A DNA stretch of 41,071 nucleotides, from positions 1 to 41,071 of the forward strand of contig CAJWII010000003.1 in NCBI GenBank assembly GCA_913041065.1, read 5' to 3'. Shown here one piece after another: positions 7,249 through 17,266 of the stretch (its first letter is position 1; every line of letters begins with the position of its first letter). Position numbers and translations under genes: made by a program. The stretch is from an uncultured Flavobacteriales bacterium (GTDB taxonomy: Bacteria; Bacteroidota; Bacteroidia; Flavobacteriales_D; Sanyastnellaceae). The notes beneath the pieces are model-generated. The model ran no database searches. It saw nothing but the letters and a program-made list of their open reading frames with translations, and had not been told where the DNA came from.

Positions 7249-9510
7249 ATGATTTCTCGCATTTCCCTCGCTGCGACCATGTTTTTGACGTGGTACGTTT
7301 CTCTCGGTCAGGACGCATCTCAATTGGGTGTTGAAGACAGCCTTGATGTGATGACCCAGCTGTGGCACGCGCTCCCTGAAGCCGAGGTGGGCAGCGTGGG
7401 GCTGGCGGCAGGGTCCAGGGACGCCAGTGAAGTTCCCGGGTCGATGCAGCGCCTTTCGGCCAAGATGCTGCGCCACATGTCCTACGCCAATCCGATGCAG
7501 TCGCTGCATGCCTTGGCGGGATTGAATTTGGTCGAGGAGGACGGGTTTGGCTTGCGTCCCAACATCGGCATGCGCGGCTCGGGCACAGACCGTTCCGCGC
7601 GTGTCACTTTGATGGAGGACGGCGTGTTGATGGCGCCCGCGCCCTACTCGGCCCCCTCGGCGTACTACTTTCCCACGATGGCACGCATGGAAAGTGTGGA
7701 GGTCCGCAAGGGAGGAAGCCAAATCGCCTTTGGCCCCCAAACTGCAGGCGGCGCCCTGAACATGGTCTCCACGTCCATTCCCGATGAAGAGTTCGCGGGG
7801 CGTGTGCGGATGGAAACGGGGAGTTTTGGCAACCAACAGACCCACACGGCGGTCGGAGGCCAATCGGGCGCTTGGGGCTACAGCCTCGAGTGGATGCAGC
7901 TCGCCAGCAACGGGTTCAAGGTGCTCGACGGCGGTGGAAACACGGGCTTCGACAAAGCCGACCGCGTCGCCAAGTTGCAATGGACGTCGGCCAACGGGCG
8001 TCATATCTTGCGTGGGAAGGCCATGTCGAGCGACGAAGAATCGCGAGAAACCTACATGGGCTTGGCCCAAACAGACTTTGACGTTTCACCCATGCGTCGT
8101 TACGCGGCCTCGGCCCAAGATCTCATGACGACCGGCCACAACCACACGGTGGTGGGCCACGAATTCAAGCCCACCGAGGATCTGGCGTTGACCACGGAGG
8201 TTTACCAAACCCGTTTCGCCCGAAACTGGTATAAGTTGGACCGGGCTGTGGACTCCTTGGGCCAAAAGGTGTCGTTGGGCAGCGTGCTCGAGGGCGGCCA
8301 CGACGACGTCCTGGGTTGGCTGCGTGGGGAAGACACCCCTGATGGTGCCGGCTTGGATGTGAAGGCCAACAACCGGGTGTACGGGTCGCGTGGCGTCCAG
8401 CATCGGGGCCGTCTCAATTGGGGCGGGACGAAGCAGCACCGCTTGACCTTTGGACTGCGGGCGCACGAGGATTTCATGGACCGACACGAGTGGCGTGACC
8501 GCTACGCGATGGAGGACGGCCACATGGTGTTGACGGCGGCGGGTGATTCAGGTTCAGCCTCCAACCGCATCGAATCCGCACAAGCCCTGGCGGGCCACCT
8601 CCAGGCCGCGCTGCATTGGGGCCGTCTCACCTTGACCCCTGGGATGCGCCACGAGCGCATTGCGCTGTCGCGTGTGGACTTTGGGGACGACTTGGAAAGG
8701 GAGGGCGAAGGCGTCCAGCGCACCAACGAACTTCAAGTGTGGTTGCCAGGCCTCGGGGCCCACTGGGACCTGCTCCAAGACACGTGGACCGTGTTTGCCG
8801 GTACGCACCGCGGCTTTGTGCCCCCGGGATCTTCCCCCGACACCCAAGCTGAATTCAGCACGAACGTGGAAATGGGGACCCGGGTCAGCGCCCCAGCCTT
8901 CAGCGGTCAGGCCACCTTGTTCTACAGCGACCACCAAAATCTCTTGGGGGCTGACCTCACCGCCAGCGGAGGCACAGGCACGGGCGACTTGTTCAACGGA
9001 GGCGCGTCCATGGCCAGAGGTTTGGAATTGGAAGCTGTCACCGACCTCTTGGAATTGACAGGGGCCGACGCCTTTTTCGAAGACCAAAAACACCACATGC
9101 CTGTGCGCGTGAGCTACACCTTCACCCAGGCGGAGTTCACCCAGGCGTTTGAGAGTGAATTTGACCCTTGGGGTGCCGTGGAGGTGGGCGACGCCTTGCC
9201 GTACCTCGCGCCCCACCAATTCAATGCCTCCCTGAGCTGGCAAAGCGACGGATGGAGCGTGGACGTCAACTTCAGGGCCATGTCGGCGATGCGAACCTTG
9301 GCAGGTCAGGGTGACCTGTTGTCGGATGAGAGCACCGACGCATGTCAAGTGGCGGACGTGATGTTCCGGTGGTTCCCAGGAGAGCACGTAACTTGGTTTG
9401 CCGGGGCGACCAACCTGACCAACCAAACCTACGTGGTGGCACGCCGGCCCTACGGGTTGCGTCCTGCGATGCCCCGGGCCTTCCGAATGGGAGCGACGGT
9501 CGAATTCTGA
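7249..9510 (+). CDS. TonB-dependent receptor (FecA/siderophore-like)
   Basis: NIGMRGSGTDRSARVTLMEDGVLMAPAPYSAPSAYYFPTMARMESVEVRKGGSQIAFGPQTAGGALNMVS plug domain; C-terminus NLTNQTYVVARRPYGLRPAMPRAFRMGATVEF. Confidence 0.92.
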   Translation: MISRISLAATMFLTWYVSLGQDASQLGVEDSLDVMTQLWHALPEAEVGSVGLAAGSRDASEVPGSMQRLSAKMLRHMSYANPMQSLHALAGLNLVEEDGFGLRPNIGMRGSGTDRSARVTLMEDGVLMAPAPYSAPSAYYFPTMARMESVEVRKGGSQIAFGPQTAGGALNMVSTSIPDEEFAGRVRMETGSFGNQQTHTAVGGQSGAWGYSLEWMQLASNGFKVLDGGGNTGFDKADRVAKLQWTSANGRHILRGKAMSSDEESRETYMGLAQTDFDVSPMRRYAASAQDLMTTGHNHTVVGHEFKPTEDLALTTEVYQTRFARNWYKLDRAVDSLGQKVSLGSVLEGGHDDVLGWLRGEDTPDGAGLDVKANNRVYGSRGVQHRGRLNWGGTKQHRLTFGLRAHEDFMDRHEWRDRYAMEDGHMVLTAAGDSGSASNRIESAQALAGHLQAALHWGRLTLTPGMRHERIALSRVDFGDDLEREGEGVQRTNELQVWLPGLGAHWDLLQDTWTVFAGTHRGFVPPGSSPDTQAEFSTNVEMGTRVSAPAFSGQATLFYSDHQNLLGADLTASGGTGTGDLFNGGASMARGLELEAVTDLLELTGADAFFEDQKHHMPVRVSYTFTQAEFTQAFESEFDPWGAVEVGDALPYLAPHQFNASLSWQSDGWSVDVNFRAMSAMRTLAGQGDLLSDESTDACQVADVMFRWFPGEHVTWFAGATNLTNQTYVVARRPYGLRPAMPRAFRMGATVEF

Positions 9511-9511
9511 T

Positions 9512-10702
9512 TCAGGCTTTCCGGCGCAACTGTTCTTGCTTGAGCAACTCGAGTTCGCGGAGCGTTTGGCCCGCAACGGAAGTGTTTTCCTGAGCCCGTC
9601 GGATCAGGTAAGGAATGGCCTCTCGGATGGGGCCGTAGGGCACGTACTTGGCCACGTTGTAGCCATGCGCAGCCAAATTGAAGGTGATCGGGTCACTCAT
9701 GCCCAACAGTTGCGCAAACGACACCCGTGCATCTCGAGCTTCGATGCCCCTGGCCTGCATGCCTTCACACAACCGCAAGTTGCTGGCTTCGTTGTGGCTC
9801 CCCGCCACCAAGTGCACCTGGCCCAAATGGTCCAACACCCAATCCACCGCCGCGTCGAAGTCCCGGTCGCTGCTGGCTTTGTCGGGTTGGATGGGCGAGG
9901 GGTATCCCATCTCCTCTGCCCGGGAACGTTCTTTCTCCATGTAGGCGCCACGCACGAGCTTCACGCCTGTCAGGTACCCCCCTTCATCCGCGCGGGCTGC
10001 CATGTCCTTGAGGTAGGACAATCGGTCGTGCCGGTACATTTGTAAGGTGTTGAAGACGAAAACCTTGTCGCGGTTGTAGTCCGACATCATGTCCTCGGCG
10101 ATCGCGTCAATGGCGTCCTGGATCCAACTTTCTTCGGCATCGACCATGATGCGTCCCCCAGCTCGGTGGGTGGCTTCACACAGGGTGCGCACCCGAGCTT
10201 GGACGCGTTCCCAAGCCGCGTGTTCCTCCGAGGTGAGTTCAGCCTCCCCACGCAGGCTTCGGCCGACTTTCTCCAACAGGGCGTTTGAGGACAGCCCGCT
10301 CACCTTGAACACCGCGAACGCGTGGCGTGCGTCGCCGTCGGCGGCTTGGATAGTCGCAAGCACTTCGCTGCAGGTGTGGTCGAGGTCGGACTCGTCGGTT
10401 TGGCCTTCGGCGCTGTAGTCCAAAATCGTCCGCACCCCATGCTCCGCCAACTTGGCGATGGTGCCTTTCGAATCGTCGATGGATTCACCGCCACAGAATT
10501 GCGCGTACACGGTGGGTCGAACGGCCCAACCCACGGGGATGCGTAGCGCCAAGGCGAGCTTGGTCAAGGCGCTGCCCAGGGACACCACCCACGGCTTGCC
10601 AAGCAACGAAAACAGCGCCACCGCGCGTGACAATTCGCCGTTGGTCAGGTGTTGAAACGCCTGGTTTGTGTTGCTGAATTGGGGAAGGTTGGACTGAGTC
10701 AT
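9512..10702 (-). CDS. Proline dehydrogenase
   Basis: IMVDAEESWIQDAIDAI...VFNTLQMYRHDRLSYL...GYLTGVKLVRGAYMEKERSRA...VAGSHNEASNLRLCEGM...AQLLGMSDPITFNLA...KYVPYGPIREAIPYLIRRAQENTSV. Confidence 0.95.
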   Translation of the reverse strand: MTQSNLPQFSNTNQAFQHLTNGELSRAVALFSLLGKPWVVSLGSALTKLALALRIPVGWAVRPTVYAQFCGGESIDDSKGTIAKLAEHGVRTILDYSAEGQTDESDLDHTCSEVLATIQAADGDARHAFAVFKVSGLSSNALLEKVGRSLRGEAELTSEEHAAWERVQARVRTLCEATHRAGGRIMVDAEESWIQDAIDAIAEDMMSDYNRDKVFVFNTLQMYRHDRLSYLKDMAARADEGGYLTGVKLVRGAYMEKERSRAEEMGYPSPIQPDKASSDRDFDAAVDWVLDHLGQVHLVAGSHNEASNLRLCEGMQARGIEARDARVSFAQLLGMSDPITFNLAAHGYNVAKYVPYGPIREAIPYLIRRAQENTSVAGQTLRELELLKQEQLRRKA

Positions 10703-10725
10703 GGAGGCACGTCGCTCAACGACCA

Positions 10726-10733
10726 CGAAGATA
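10726..10733 (-). promoter_or_regulatory. -7 element TATCTTCG for proline dehydrogenase
   Basis: TAnnTTTG-like, 23 nt before the ATG at 10702; identical 8-mer to the nadC element. Confidence 0.5.
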
Positions 10734-10754
10734 GGTGGGCGCTGACCGAGGTTG

Positions 10755-10762
10755 TACCTTCA
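10755..10762 (+). promoter_or_regulatory. -7 element TACCTTCA for the dipeptidase
   Basis: Exactly 4 nt before the ATG at 10767. Confidence 0.5.
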
Positions 10763-10766
10763 CAGC

Positions 10767-12152
10767 ATGGACGCGAAGGTTTACATGAACACGCAGCGCG
10801 AACGCATGCTGGAGGAGTTGTTGGAGTTGTTGCGCATTCCGAGCATTTCAGCCGATCCGGCCTATGCGGAGCATACCTTGAAGTGCGCGGATGTCGTGGC
10901 CGAACACTTGAGGAAAGCGGGTGCAGACAACGTGGAAGTGGTGCCCACCAAGGGCTACCCTGTGGTGTACGGCGAGAAGTTGGTGGACCCCAACAAACCG
11001 ACCGTGTTGGTGTACGGACATTACGACGTGCAGCCTGCCGACCCCATCGACTTGTGGGACAGCCCGGCCTTCGAACCTGTGATCAAGAAGACGGAGTTGC
11101 ATCCTGAAGGCGCCATTTTCGCACGTGGAGCATGCGACGACAAGGGACAGTTCTTCATGCACGTCAAGGCATTTGAAGCCATGGTGGCCACCGACCAGGT
11201 GCCTTGCAACATCAAGTTCATGATCGAGGGAGAGGAGGAAGTGGGCTCCGTGCATTTGGAAGATTTCCTTCGCGAACACAAGAACCGCTTGGCCGCAGAC
11301 GTGGTGCTGGTGAGTGACACAGGCATCATCGCCAACGACGTGCCGTCCATCACGACAGGCCTCCGCGGTTTGAGCTACGTCGAAGTCGAAGTCACCGGCC
11401 CCAACCGCGACTTGCACAGCGGCCTGTACGGCGGCGCGGCGCCCAACCCCATCAACATCTTGTGCGAGATGATTGCGTCTCTCAAGGACGAGCACCAGCA
11501 CATCACAGTCGAAGGGTTCTACGACGACGTGGAGGAGCTGAGCGCCGAGGAGCGCAAGGCCATGGCCGAGGCGCCGTTCAGCGAGGACGCATACAAGAAA
11601 AGCATCGACATCGGCGCCGTGGAAGGGGAAACGGGCTTCAGCGCCCCGGAGCGCATGAGCATCCGTCCGACCTTGGATGTGAACGGCATTTGGGGAGGCT
11701 ACATGGGTGAAGGCGCCAAGACGGTCATTGCCTCCAAGGCCTACGCCAAAATTTCCATGCGCCTCGTGCCTCACCAAGATCCGGACGACATCACCGCCAA
11801 GTTCGAGGCCCACTTCAGCAAGATCGCCCCTGAAAGCGTGAAGCTCAAGGTGACTGCCATGCACGGAGGTCAGCCTGCCGTGACGCCAACCGACAGCCCT
11901 GCCTACCAAGCGGCGTCGGCGGCCATGGCGCACACGTACGGCAAAGTGCCCGTGCCGGTGCGCAGCGGCGGGTCCATTCCCATCGTGGCCAGCTTCGAGC
12001 AAATCTTGGGATTGAAGACTGTGTTGATGGGCTTTGGGTTGGACTCCGACGCCATCCACAGCCCCAACGAGCACTACGGTCTTTTTAACTACTTCAAGGG
12101 CATCGAAACGATCCCTCATTTCCACGCTGAATTTGCCGAGCGTTATGCGTAA
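10767..12152 (+). CDS. M20 family dipeptidase
   Basis: VLVYGHYDVQPADPIDLWDSPAFEP...GACDDKGQFFMHVKAFEAM...MIEGEEEVGS...RDLHSGLYGGAAPNPINILCEMIASL. Confidence 0.95.
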   Translation: MDAKVYMNTQRERMLEELLELLRIPSISADPAYAEHTLKCADVVAEHLRKAGADNVEVVPTKGYPVVYGEKLVDPNKPTVLVYGHYDVQPADPIDLWDSPAFEPVIKKTELHPEGAIFARGACDDKGQFFMHVKAFEAMVATDQVPCNIKFMIEGEEEVGSVHLEDFLREHKNRLAADVVLVSDTGIIANDVPSITTGLRGLSYVEVEVTGPNRDLHSGLYGGAAPNPINILCEMIASLKDEHQHITVEGFYDDVEELSAEERKAMAEAPFSEDAYKKSIDIGAVEGETGFSAPERMSIRPTLDVNGIWGGYMGEGAKTVIASKAYAKISMRLVPHQDPDDITAKFEAHFSKIAPESVKLKVTAMHGGQPAVTPTDSPAYQAASAAMAHTYGKVPVPVRSGGSIPIVASFEQILGLKTVLMGFGLDSDAIHSPNEHYGLFNYFKGIETIPHFHAEFAERYA

Positions 12153-12609
12153 TTCGTGGACGACGTGGGTCATGGTGGCCACCGTGTCCATGACGTGGAC
12201 CGGGTGCCTCTACCAAGATTTGGAGGTGCTGGAAGTGGAGGATTTTTCCAAGGTGAAACTGTCGTTCGACGGATTGGAATGCCGCATGGACGTGGACGTT
12301 TACAACCCCAACCCATACGCCGTGACTGTCACGGATGCGGACGTCAAACTCCTCGTCAAGGACGACTTGGTGGGGGAGGTGGCTGTGTTGGAAGCCACCC
12401 TAATTCGTCCAGACGCCCAGGCCACGGTGCCTTTGCACGTGGAGACGCACGACGGGGCCTTGGGCAAGGTGTTGAAGAACGATTTGATGAATCTGATCCA
12501 GGGCAACCACGTGCCTTTTGCAGTGCGGGGCAGCATCAAGGGCGAGGCGTTTGGCCTGACCCTGAGCGTGCCGGTGCGCCGTGAACAATCGCTGAAACTG
12601 AGAAAATGA
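12145..12609 (+). CDS. LEA type 2-like lipoprotein
   Basis: Signal with lipobox-like MTWTGC; MDVDVYNPNPYAVTVTDADVKLLVKDDLVG; overlaps the upstream stop by 8 bp. Confidence 0.7.
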   Translation: MRNSWTTWVMVATVSMTWTGCLYQDLEVLEVEDFSKVKLSFDGLECRMDVDVYNPNPYAVTVTDADVKLLVKDDLVGEVAVLEATLIRPDAQATVPLHVETHDGALGKVLKNDLMNLIQGNHVPFAVRGSIKGEAFGLTLSVPVRREQSLKLRK

Positions 12610-15600
12610 ACGTGCATTTCCTTTCCCGTGTTGGCCTCGCTTTGTGGGCGCTGAGCTCCTTGAACGTGTCGTGGTCGCAATCCAAAACGACTGCGGCCAC
12701 AGACCCCGTCGAAGCCTTGGTGGAAGCCATCAACGTGCGGCATTTGGGCCCGGGCACGATGAGCGGACGTATCACATCTATCGCCGTCCCAAAGGATTCC
12801 CCTGAAGTGGTGTACGTGGGGACGGCCTCGGGCGGATTGTGGAAGAGCACCAGCGCCGGGGTGACCTGGGAGCCGTTGTTCGACGACCAGCCCACCCAAA
12901 GCATCGGCGCAGTGGCATTGAGTGCGGTCAATCCGGATTTGGTCTGGGCAGGCACAGGGGAAGGCAACCCGCGGAACAGCCACACCAGCGGCCGAGGCAT
13001 TTACAGGAGCCTGGACGCCGGTGAAACCTGGTCCTTCATGGGGCTGGAAGACACCAAGAACATTCACCGCATTCTCGTTCACCCACGTGACCCCAACACG
13101 GTCTTCGTGGCGGCCACCGGTTCAGCGTGGGGCGACAGCGAGGCGCGCGGGGTGCACAAGACCACCGACGGCGGATTGACGTGGGACCACATTTTACGTG
13201 TGGATGAGCGAACGGGCTGCGCCGAATTGATCATGGACCCTTCCAACCCGGACAAGCTTTTCGCTGCCATGTGGTCGTTCCGTCGCTTGCCCTGGACGTT
13301 CCAAAGTGGGGGCGAAGGCAGCGGCTTATACGTGACCCACGACGGCGGCGACACCTGGGTGGAACGCACCTCGGAAGACGGGCTCCCTGAGGGCGACCTT
13401 GGACGCATGGGCTTGGCGATGAGCGCGGCCAACCCGGACGTGGTCTACGCCCTGGTGGAGTCCACAGACTACGCGCTGTACCGATCCGACGATGGAGGCC
13501 AAACCTTCAGCCTCCGCTCCAAGGACAGCGACGTTGGCAACCGGCCCTTTTACTACGCCGAGATCCACGCCGACCCCACAAACGAGGACCACGTGTTCAG
13601 CTTGTGGAGCATGGTCTCCAAATCCACAGATGGCGGACGGACGTTTGAGGTGATTTTGCCTTACAGCGGCGTGCACCCTGACCACCACGCGTTGTACATC
13701 CACCCGACCGACCCCAACTACCTCATCAACGGCAACGACGGCGGGTTGAACTTCAGCCGCGACGGCGGGGACAACTGGACGTTCGTCAACAACTTGCCTG
13801 TGGGCCAGTTTTACCACATTGCCGTCGACAACGCCGAGCCTTACAACGTGTACGGCGGGATGCAGGACAACGGGTCCTGGGTCGGCCCGTCCTCCGTTTG
13901 GCACACCGGAGGCATTCGCAATGAAGATTGGCAAGAGGTTTTGTTTGGGGACGGTTTCGACGTGCAGCCCACGGGGGACGGCGACGTGTACGCCATGTAC
14001 CAGGGCGGTGCTGTGAACCGCGTCAACTTGACGACGCTTGGGTCCACGGACATCCAGCCTGTTTCTCCCGACAGCGTGCCCCTGCGCTTCGCTTGGAACG
14101 GCGCCTTGGCGTTGGATCCGTACAGCCAAGACGGCCTCTACTTCGGGTCTCAACGGCTGCACCACAGCCCTGACCGTGGTCGGACGTGGGCCACGTTAAG
14201 TGGGGATTTGACCACCAACGACCCGGAGAAGCTTCAACAAGCCACCAGCGGAGGGTTGACCATCGACGCCACCAAGGCGGAGAACCACTGCACCATCTTG
14301 TGCATCGCACCCTCCGCGGTTCGACCAGACGAAATTTGGGTGGGCACCGACGACGGGCGCTTGCAGCACACCAACGACGGTGGGGCCACATGGACCGACC
14401 ACGGGGCCAAGTTGAAGGGGCTGCCCGAAGGTTCCTGGATCCCTCAAATTCACTTGAGTGTGCACAACCCGGACGAGGTGTACGTCGTGGCCAACAACTA
14501 CCGCAGAAACGACTGGTCGCCTTACCTCTACCGCACCACCGACGGTGGGAAGTCTTGGAAGCGGCTGGTCTACGGAGAAGACATCCCTGCCCACGTGCTC
14601 AGTGTGGTGCAAGACCCGGAAGTGGCCGACTTGTTGTTCTTGGGCACGGAGGAGGGTTTGCATTTCAGCGTGGACCGGGGTGTGAATTGGCGCCGCTGGA
14701 GCCACGACATTCCTGCCGTTCCTGTGCGCGACATGGTCATCCAGGCACGGGAGGGCGACCTTGTGCTGGGCACATTTGGACGTGCCGCATACGTGGTGGA
14801 GGATTTGTCTCCGCTGCGTGCGTTGGCCCGCGAGGGTGCCGCGGTGCTCAACGCCACCTTCCTGGCGTTCGATGCGGCCACTGGATACCATGTGCCCAGC
14901 CCAAGGCCTGCAGGCTCTCGTTTTATGGCAGATCACCTCTGGGAGGGGGAGAACCGTCGTCGCGATGCCCATGGTCATGTGTTCGTGCATCCAGACACAG
15001 CCGAGGTGCATTCAGAAATGTCAATGACGATCACAGGTGCCCAAGGCGACACCTTGCGACGCATGACCCGTGACGTGGAGGCAGGCTGGCAGCGATACGG
15101 ATGGCGCGGGGACACCGACGGCGTGAAGTGGCCAAGCCGGGACCTCGACAACGAGGACAATCCAGTGGGTGGAGGGCCGCGCGTCGCTCCAGGTACTTAC
15201 ACTGCGGTGCTGACGCTTGGCGACCACCGAGACACCGTGTCGTTGACCCTTGCGGCGGACCCACGTGTGCCTTTCGACGGGGAGCGTCACGTCGAGGGCG
15301 TCGCATTGATGGCGGAAGTGCAGGAGGAGGTTGGACGATTGTCTTCGCTGATGCAGGATGTGGCCTTGGCGCGCGAAACTGTCCAAGCCATGGAGCCGAT
15401 TTGGGCGACCCAGCCCGACAGCCTGCGCGCGGGGGTCGATTCGTTGTCCACCCAGTTCACCGAGGGCGTGAGCGACATTCACGACATGCTATGGACCCCC
15501 GAAGATTTCGTGGGTTACGATCACGTCACAGTTCGGGTCATGGGCAAGGTCTACGACGCGATGCCAGACATCCAGGAAGGCGCCACACCCAACGCCAAGC

Positions 15601-15752
15601 GGAAATTGGAGGTCGCCCGACAAGCCATCGACAAGGTGGAAGAAGCCGTGGAGGCTTTGATTTCGGACGTGTGGCTGTTGTTGCTGGAGGAAGCCGACAA
15701 GCTGAGCTTGTCGATGCAGGGCGTCCACGACGGCTTGCGTCAGCGTGAGTGA
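12606..15752 (+). CDS. VPS10/sortilin-type BNR-repeat (WD40/YVTN-like) secreted protein
   Basis: Repeated Asp-box-like motifs (SLDAGETWSF, TTDGGLTWDH, THDGGDTWVE, RDGGDNWTF, NDGGATWTD, TTDGGKSWKR); ATGA overlap with the upstream gene. Confidence 0.88.
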   Translation: MNVHFLSRVGLALWALSSLNVSWSQSKTTAATDPVEALVEAINVRHLGPGTMSGRITSIAVPKDSPEVVYVGTASGGLWKSTSAGVTWEPLFDDQPTQSIGAVALSAVNPDLVWAGTGEGNPRNSHTSGRGIYRSLDAGETWSFMGLEDTKNIHRILVHPRDPNTVFVAATGSAWGDSEARGVHKTTDGGLTWDHILRVDERTGCAELIMDPSNPDKLFAAMWSFRRLPWTFQSGGEGSGLYVTHDGGDTWVERTSEDGLPEGDLGRMGLAMSAANPDVVYALVESTDYALYRSDDGGQTFSLRSKDSDVGNRPFYYAEIHADPTNEDHVFSLWSMVSKSTDGGRTFEVILPYSGVHPDHHALYIHPTDPNYLINGNDGGLNFSRDGGDNWTFVNNLPVGQFYHIAVDNAEPYNVYGGMQDNGSWVGPSSVWHTGGIRNEDWQEVLFGDGFDVQPTGDGDVYAMYQGGAVNRVNLTTLGSTDIQPVSPDSVPLRFAWNGALALDPYSQDGLYFGSQRLHHSPDRGRTWATLSGDLTTNDPEKLQQATSGGLTIDATKAENHCTILCIAPSAVRPDEIWVGTDDGRLQHTNDGGATWTDHGAKLKGLPEGSWIPQIHLSVHNPDEVYVVANNYRRNDWSPYLYRTTDGGKSWKRLVYGEDIPAHVLSVVQDPEVADLLFLGTEEGLHFSVDRGVNWRRWSHDIPAVPVRDMVIQAREGDLVLGTFGRAAYVVEDLSPLRALAREGAAVLNATFLAFDAATGYHVPSPRPAGSRFMADHLWEGENRRRDAHGHVFVHPDTAEVHSEMSMTITGAQGDTLRRMTRDVEAGWQRYGWRGDTDGVKWPSRDLDNEDNPVGGGPRVAPGTYTAVLTLGDHRDTVSLTLAADPRVPFDGERHVEGVALMAEVQEEVGRLSSLMQDVALARETVQAMEPIWATQPDSLRAGVDSLSTQFTEGVSDIHDMLWTPEDFVGYDHVTVRVMGKVYDAMPDIQEGATPNAKRKLEVARQAIDKVEEAVEALISDVWLLLLEEADKLSLSMQGVHDGLRQRE

Positions 15753-15755
15753 CGT

Positions 15756-16412
15756 TCAGCGCTCAGGGTCGAGCAGGAGGCGTGTGTAGCCGACCTGCAA
15801 CGTGATGTTTTGCATCCGGTCGTCCCAACGTGCGTTGGGTCCAGGGTTGCTCGGTTTGGGGACAATGCCAAGCAAACTTTGGCTGTGCCGCAAAAAGAGC
15901 TCGCCTCCTTTTGCCGTGGGCATCCCGATCCACACCACCCAACTCAGTTCCCAGGATCGGATGGGCAGATTCGTGTTCATCCAATCTCCCGTGACGCTTC
16001 CCCCGTCCAACCCATCTTCCAACGCGCTGAGGAGCACGCCTGGTTGCAGGCCTGTGCCGATGGTGTAGCCTTCCGACAGTTCGACCACAGCGACAAGGGG
16101 AATGTCGATGTATGAGAACTTGTAAGCCCAGGTGCTGTGGTCGCCAGTTCGGGGGTTGGCGACTTTTTTGCTTCCTTTTTCATGGTAGAGGATGCCCAGT
16201 TGGAACCCCAAATTTTCAAAGCGCCTGATGTCCACCACCGCACCGCCGTAAAGCCCCAGTTTGTTGAAGCCTTCAATGCCGTCCCCCCGCACTTGGGCGG
16301 CGGAAAACCCGAGGGTGTAGCCTCCGTTGAAGGCCAGTGGGGTTTGGTCTTGGGACCAGCCCACGACACCCACCGTCAGGGCCATCCAAGCGGTGGCGAG
16401 GGCACGCATCAT
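15756..16412 (-). CDS. PorT-like outer-membrane beta-barrel protein
   Basis: Signal peptide MMRALATAWMALTVGVVGWSQ; FNKLGLYGGAVVDIRRFENLGFQLGILYHEKGSKK...KFSYIDIPLVAVVEL; overlaps the upstream stop. Confidence 0.7.
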   Translation of the reverse strand: MMRALATAWMALTVGVVGWSQDQTPLAFNGGYTLGFSAAQVRGDGIEGFNKLGLYGGAVVDIRRFENLGFQLGILYHEKGSKKVANPRTGDHSTWAYKFSYIDIPLVAVVELSEGYTIGTGLQPGVLLSALEDGLDGGSVTGDWMNTNLPIRSWELSWVVWIGMPTAKGGELFLRHSQSLLGIVPKPSNPGPNARWDDRMQNITLQVGYTRLLLDPER

Positions 16413-17266
16413 TCGGCCACAGGTGCGGACAAGACTTGAATCACACTTCCGTTGTCGGCCGTCAGCACCGCCACAATGTCGGTGTGTGCCTCGTCCCAAG
16501 TGGGATTCCAGGTGGAGGCATAACACAATTGCTCTGCATCTCCTGCGCTCGTGTTTTCAGCCACGACAAGCCCTTTTGCGCCTGTCAAGCTTCCTCGAAG
16601 CAAGTGCTCAAACTCGTAATCTGGCACGTACTCAGGATCGTTGCCGTAGTACAACTGCGGCCCAAAGAGGTGGTTCTCCGACACGAGCAACGCGAGACGG
16701 GCTTGCCCTTCCAAGTCCTCGAACCAGGTGGTGTGGACATGCACGGCCAGCTTGCCGGCCGCCTCGTCGAATTCCACGGTCATCTGCAATCCGGCCGCTG
16801 GCGATTTGGCCAATTCGAGGTCGACCGCTTCCACCCACTCGTCTTGAAACTTCACGGCGGTTTCGTCGGCTTGCCGGTTCACGCGGCCCACGGGGTTGAC
16901 TTGGAAAGAGAGGTCGTTCCAGAAGACCACACTCTCGTCGCAGGTCCAGTCTGTGGGGTAGTTGTCGTTGGTGTTGGCCAAATCGCCTGCGTGAATTCCC
17001 AAAGGAATCACCACACCGGGATGTTCCACGGCGAGGTCGTGGGCGAGTTCAGCCGCTGGAGGGCAATTGCCGCATTGGTGCGCGGTGAAATCTTCAAGCA
17101 ACACCCGTTGGATGTCCGATGCGAGCGGTTCAAAGACCGGTGCATTGTCCGACTCGCAGGGTTGAATGACGTCGAGCACAGGATCCTCCACGACGTCACA
17201 GGACGCCGCCAAGGCCATGCAAGCTGCACAGGCCCAAAGCTTCATCGATTTCACAGCCATGCTCAT
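16409..17266 (-). CDS. Omp28-related lipoprotein with CxxC thioredoxin-like motif
   Basis: Lipobox ALAASC; RVLLEDFTAHQCGNCPPAAELAHDLAVEHPGVVIPLGIHAG; ATGA overlap with the upstream gene. Confidence 0.8.
   Translation of the reverse strand: MSMAVKSMKLWACAACMALAASCDVVEDPVLDVIQPCESDNAPVFEPLASDIQRVLLEDFTAHQCGNCPPAAELAHDLAVEHPGVVIPLGIHAGDLANTNDNYPTDWTCDESVVFWNDLSFQVNPVGRVNRQADETAVKFQDEWVEAVDLELAKSPAAGLQMTVEFDEAAGKLAVHVHTTWFEDLEGQARLALLVSENHLFGPQLYYGNDPEYVPDYEFEHLLRGSLTGAKGLVVAENTSAGDAEQLCYASTWNPTWDEAHTDIVAVLTADNGSVIQVLSAPVAE

Noticed and set aside
13326-14165. 279-aa minus-strand ORF within the VPS10/BNR gene
   Set aside because: Shadow of a repeat-containing coding region; no independent start signals or domains.
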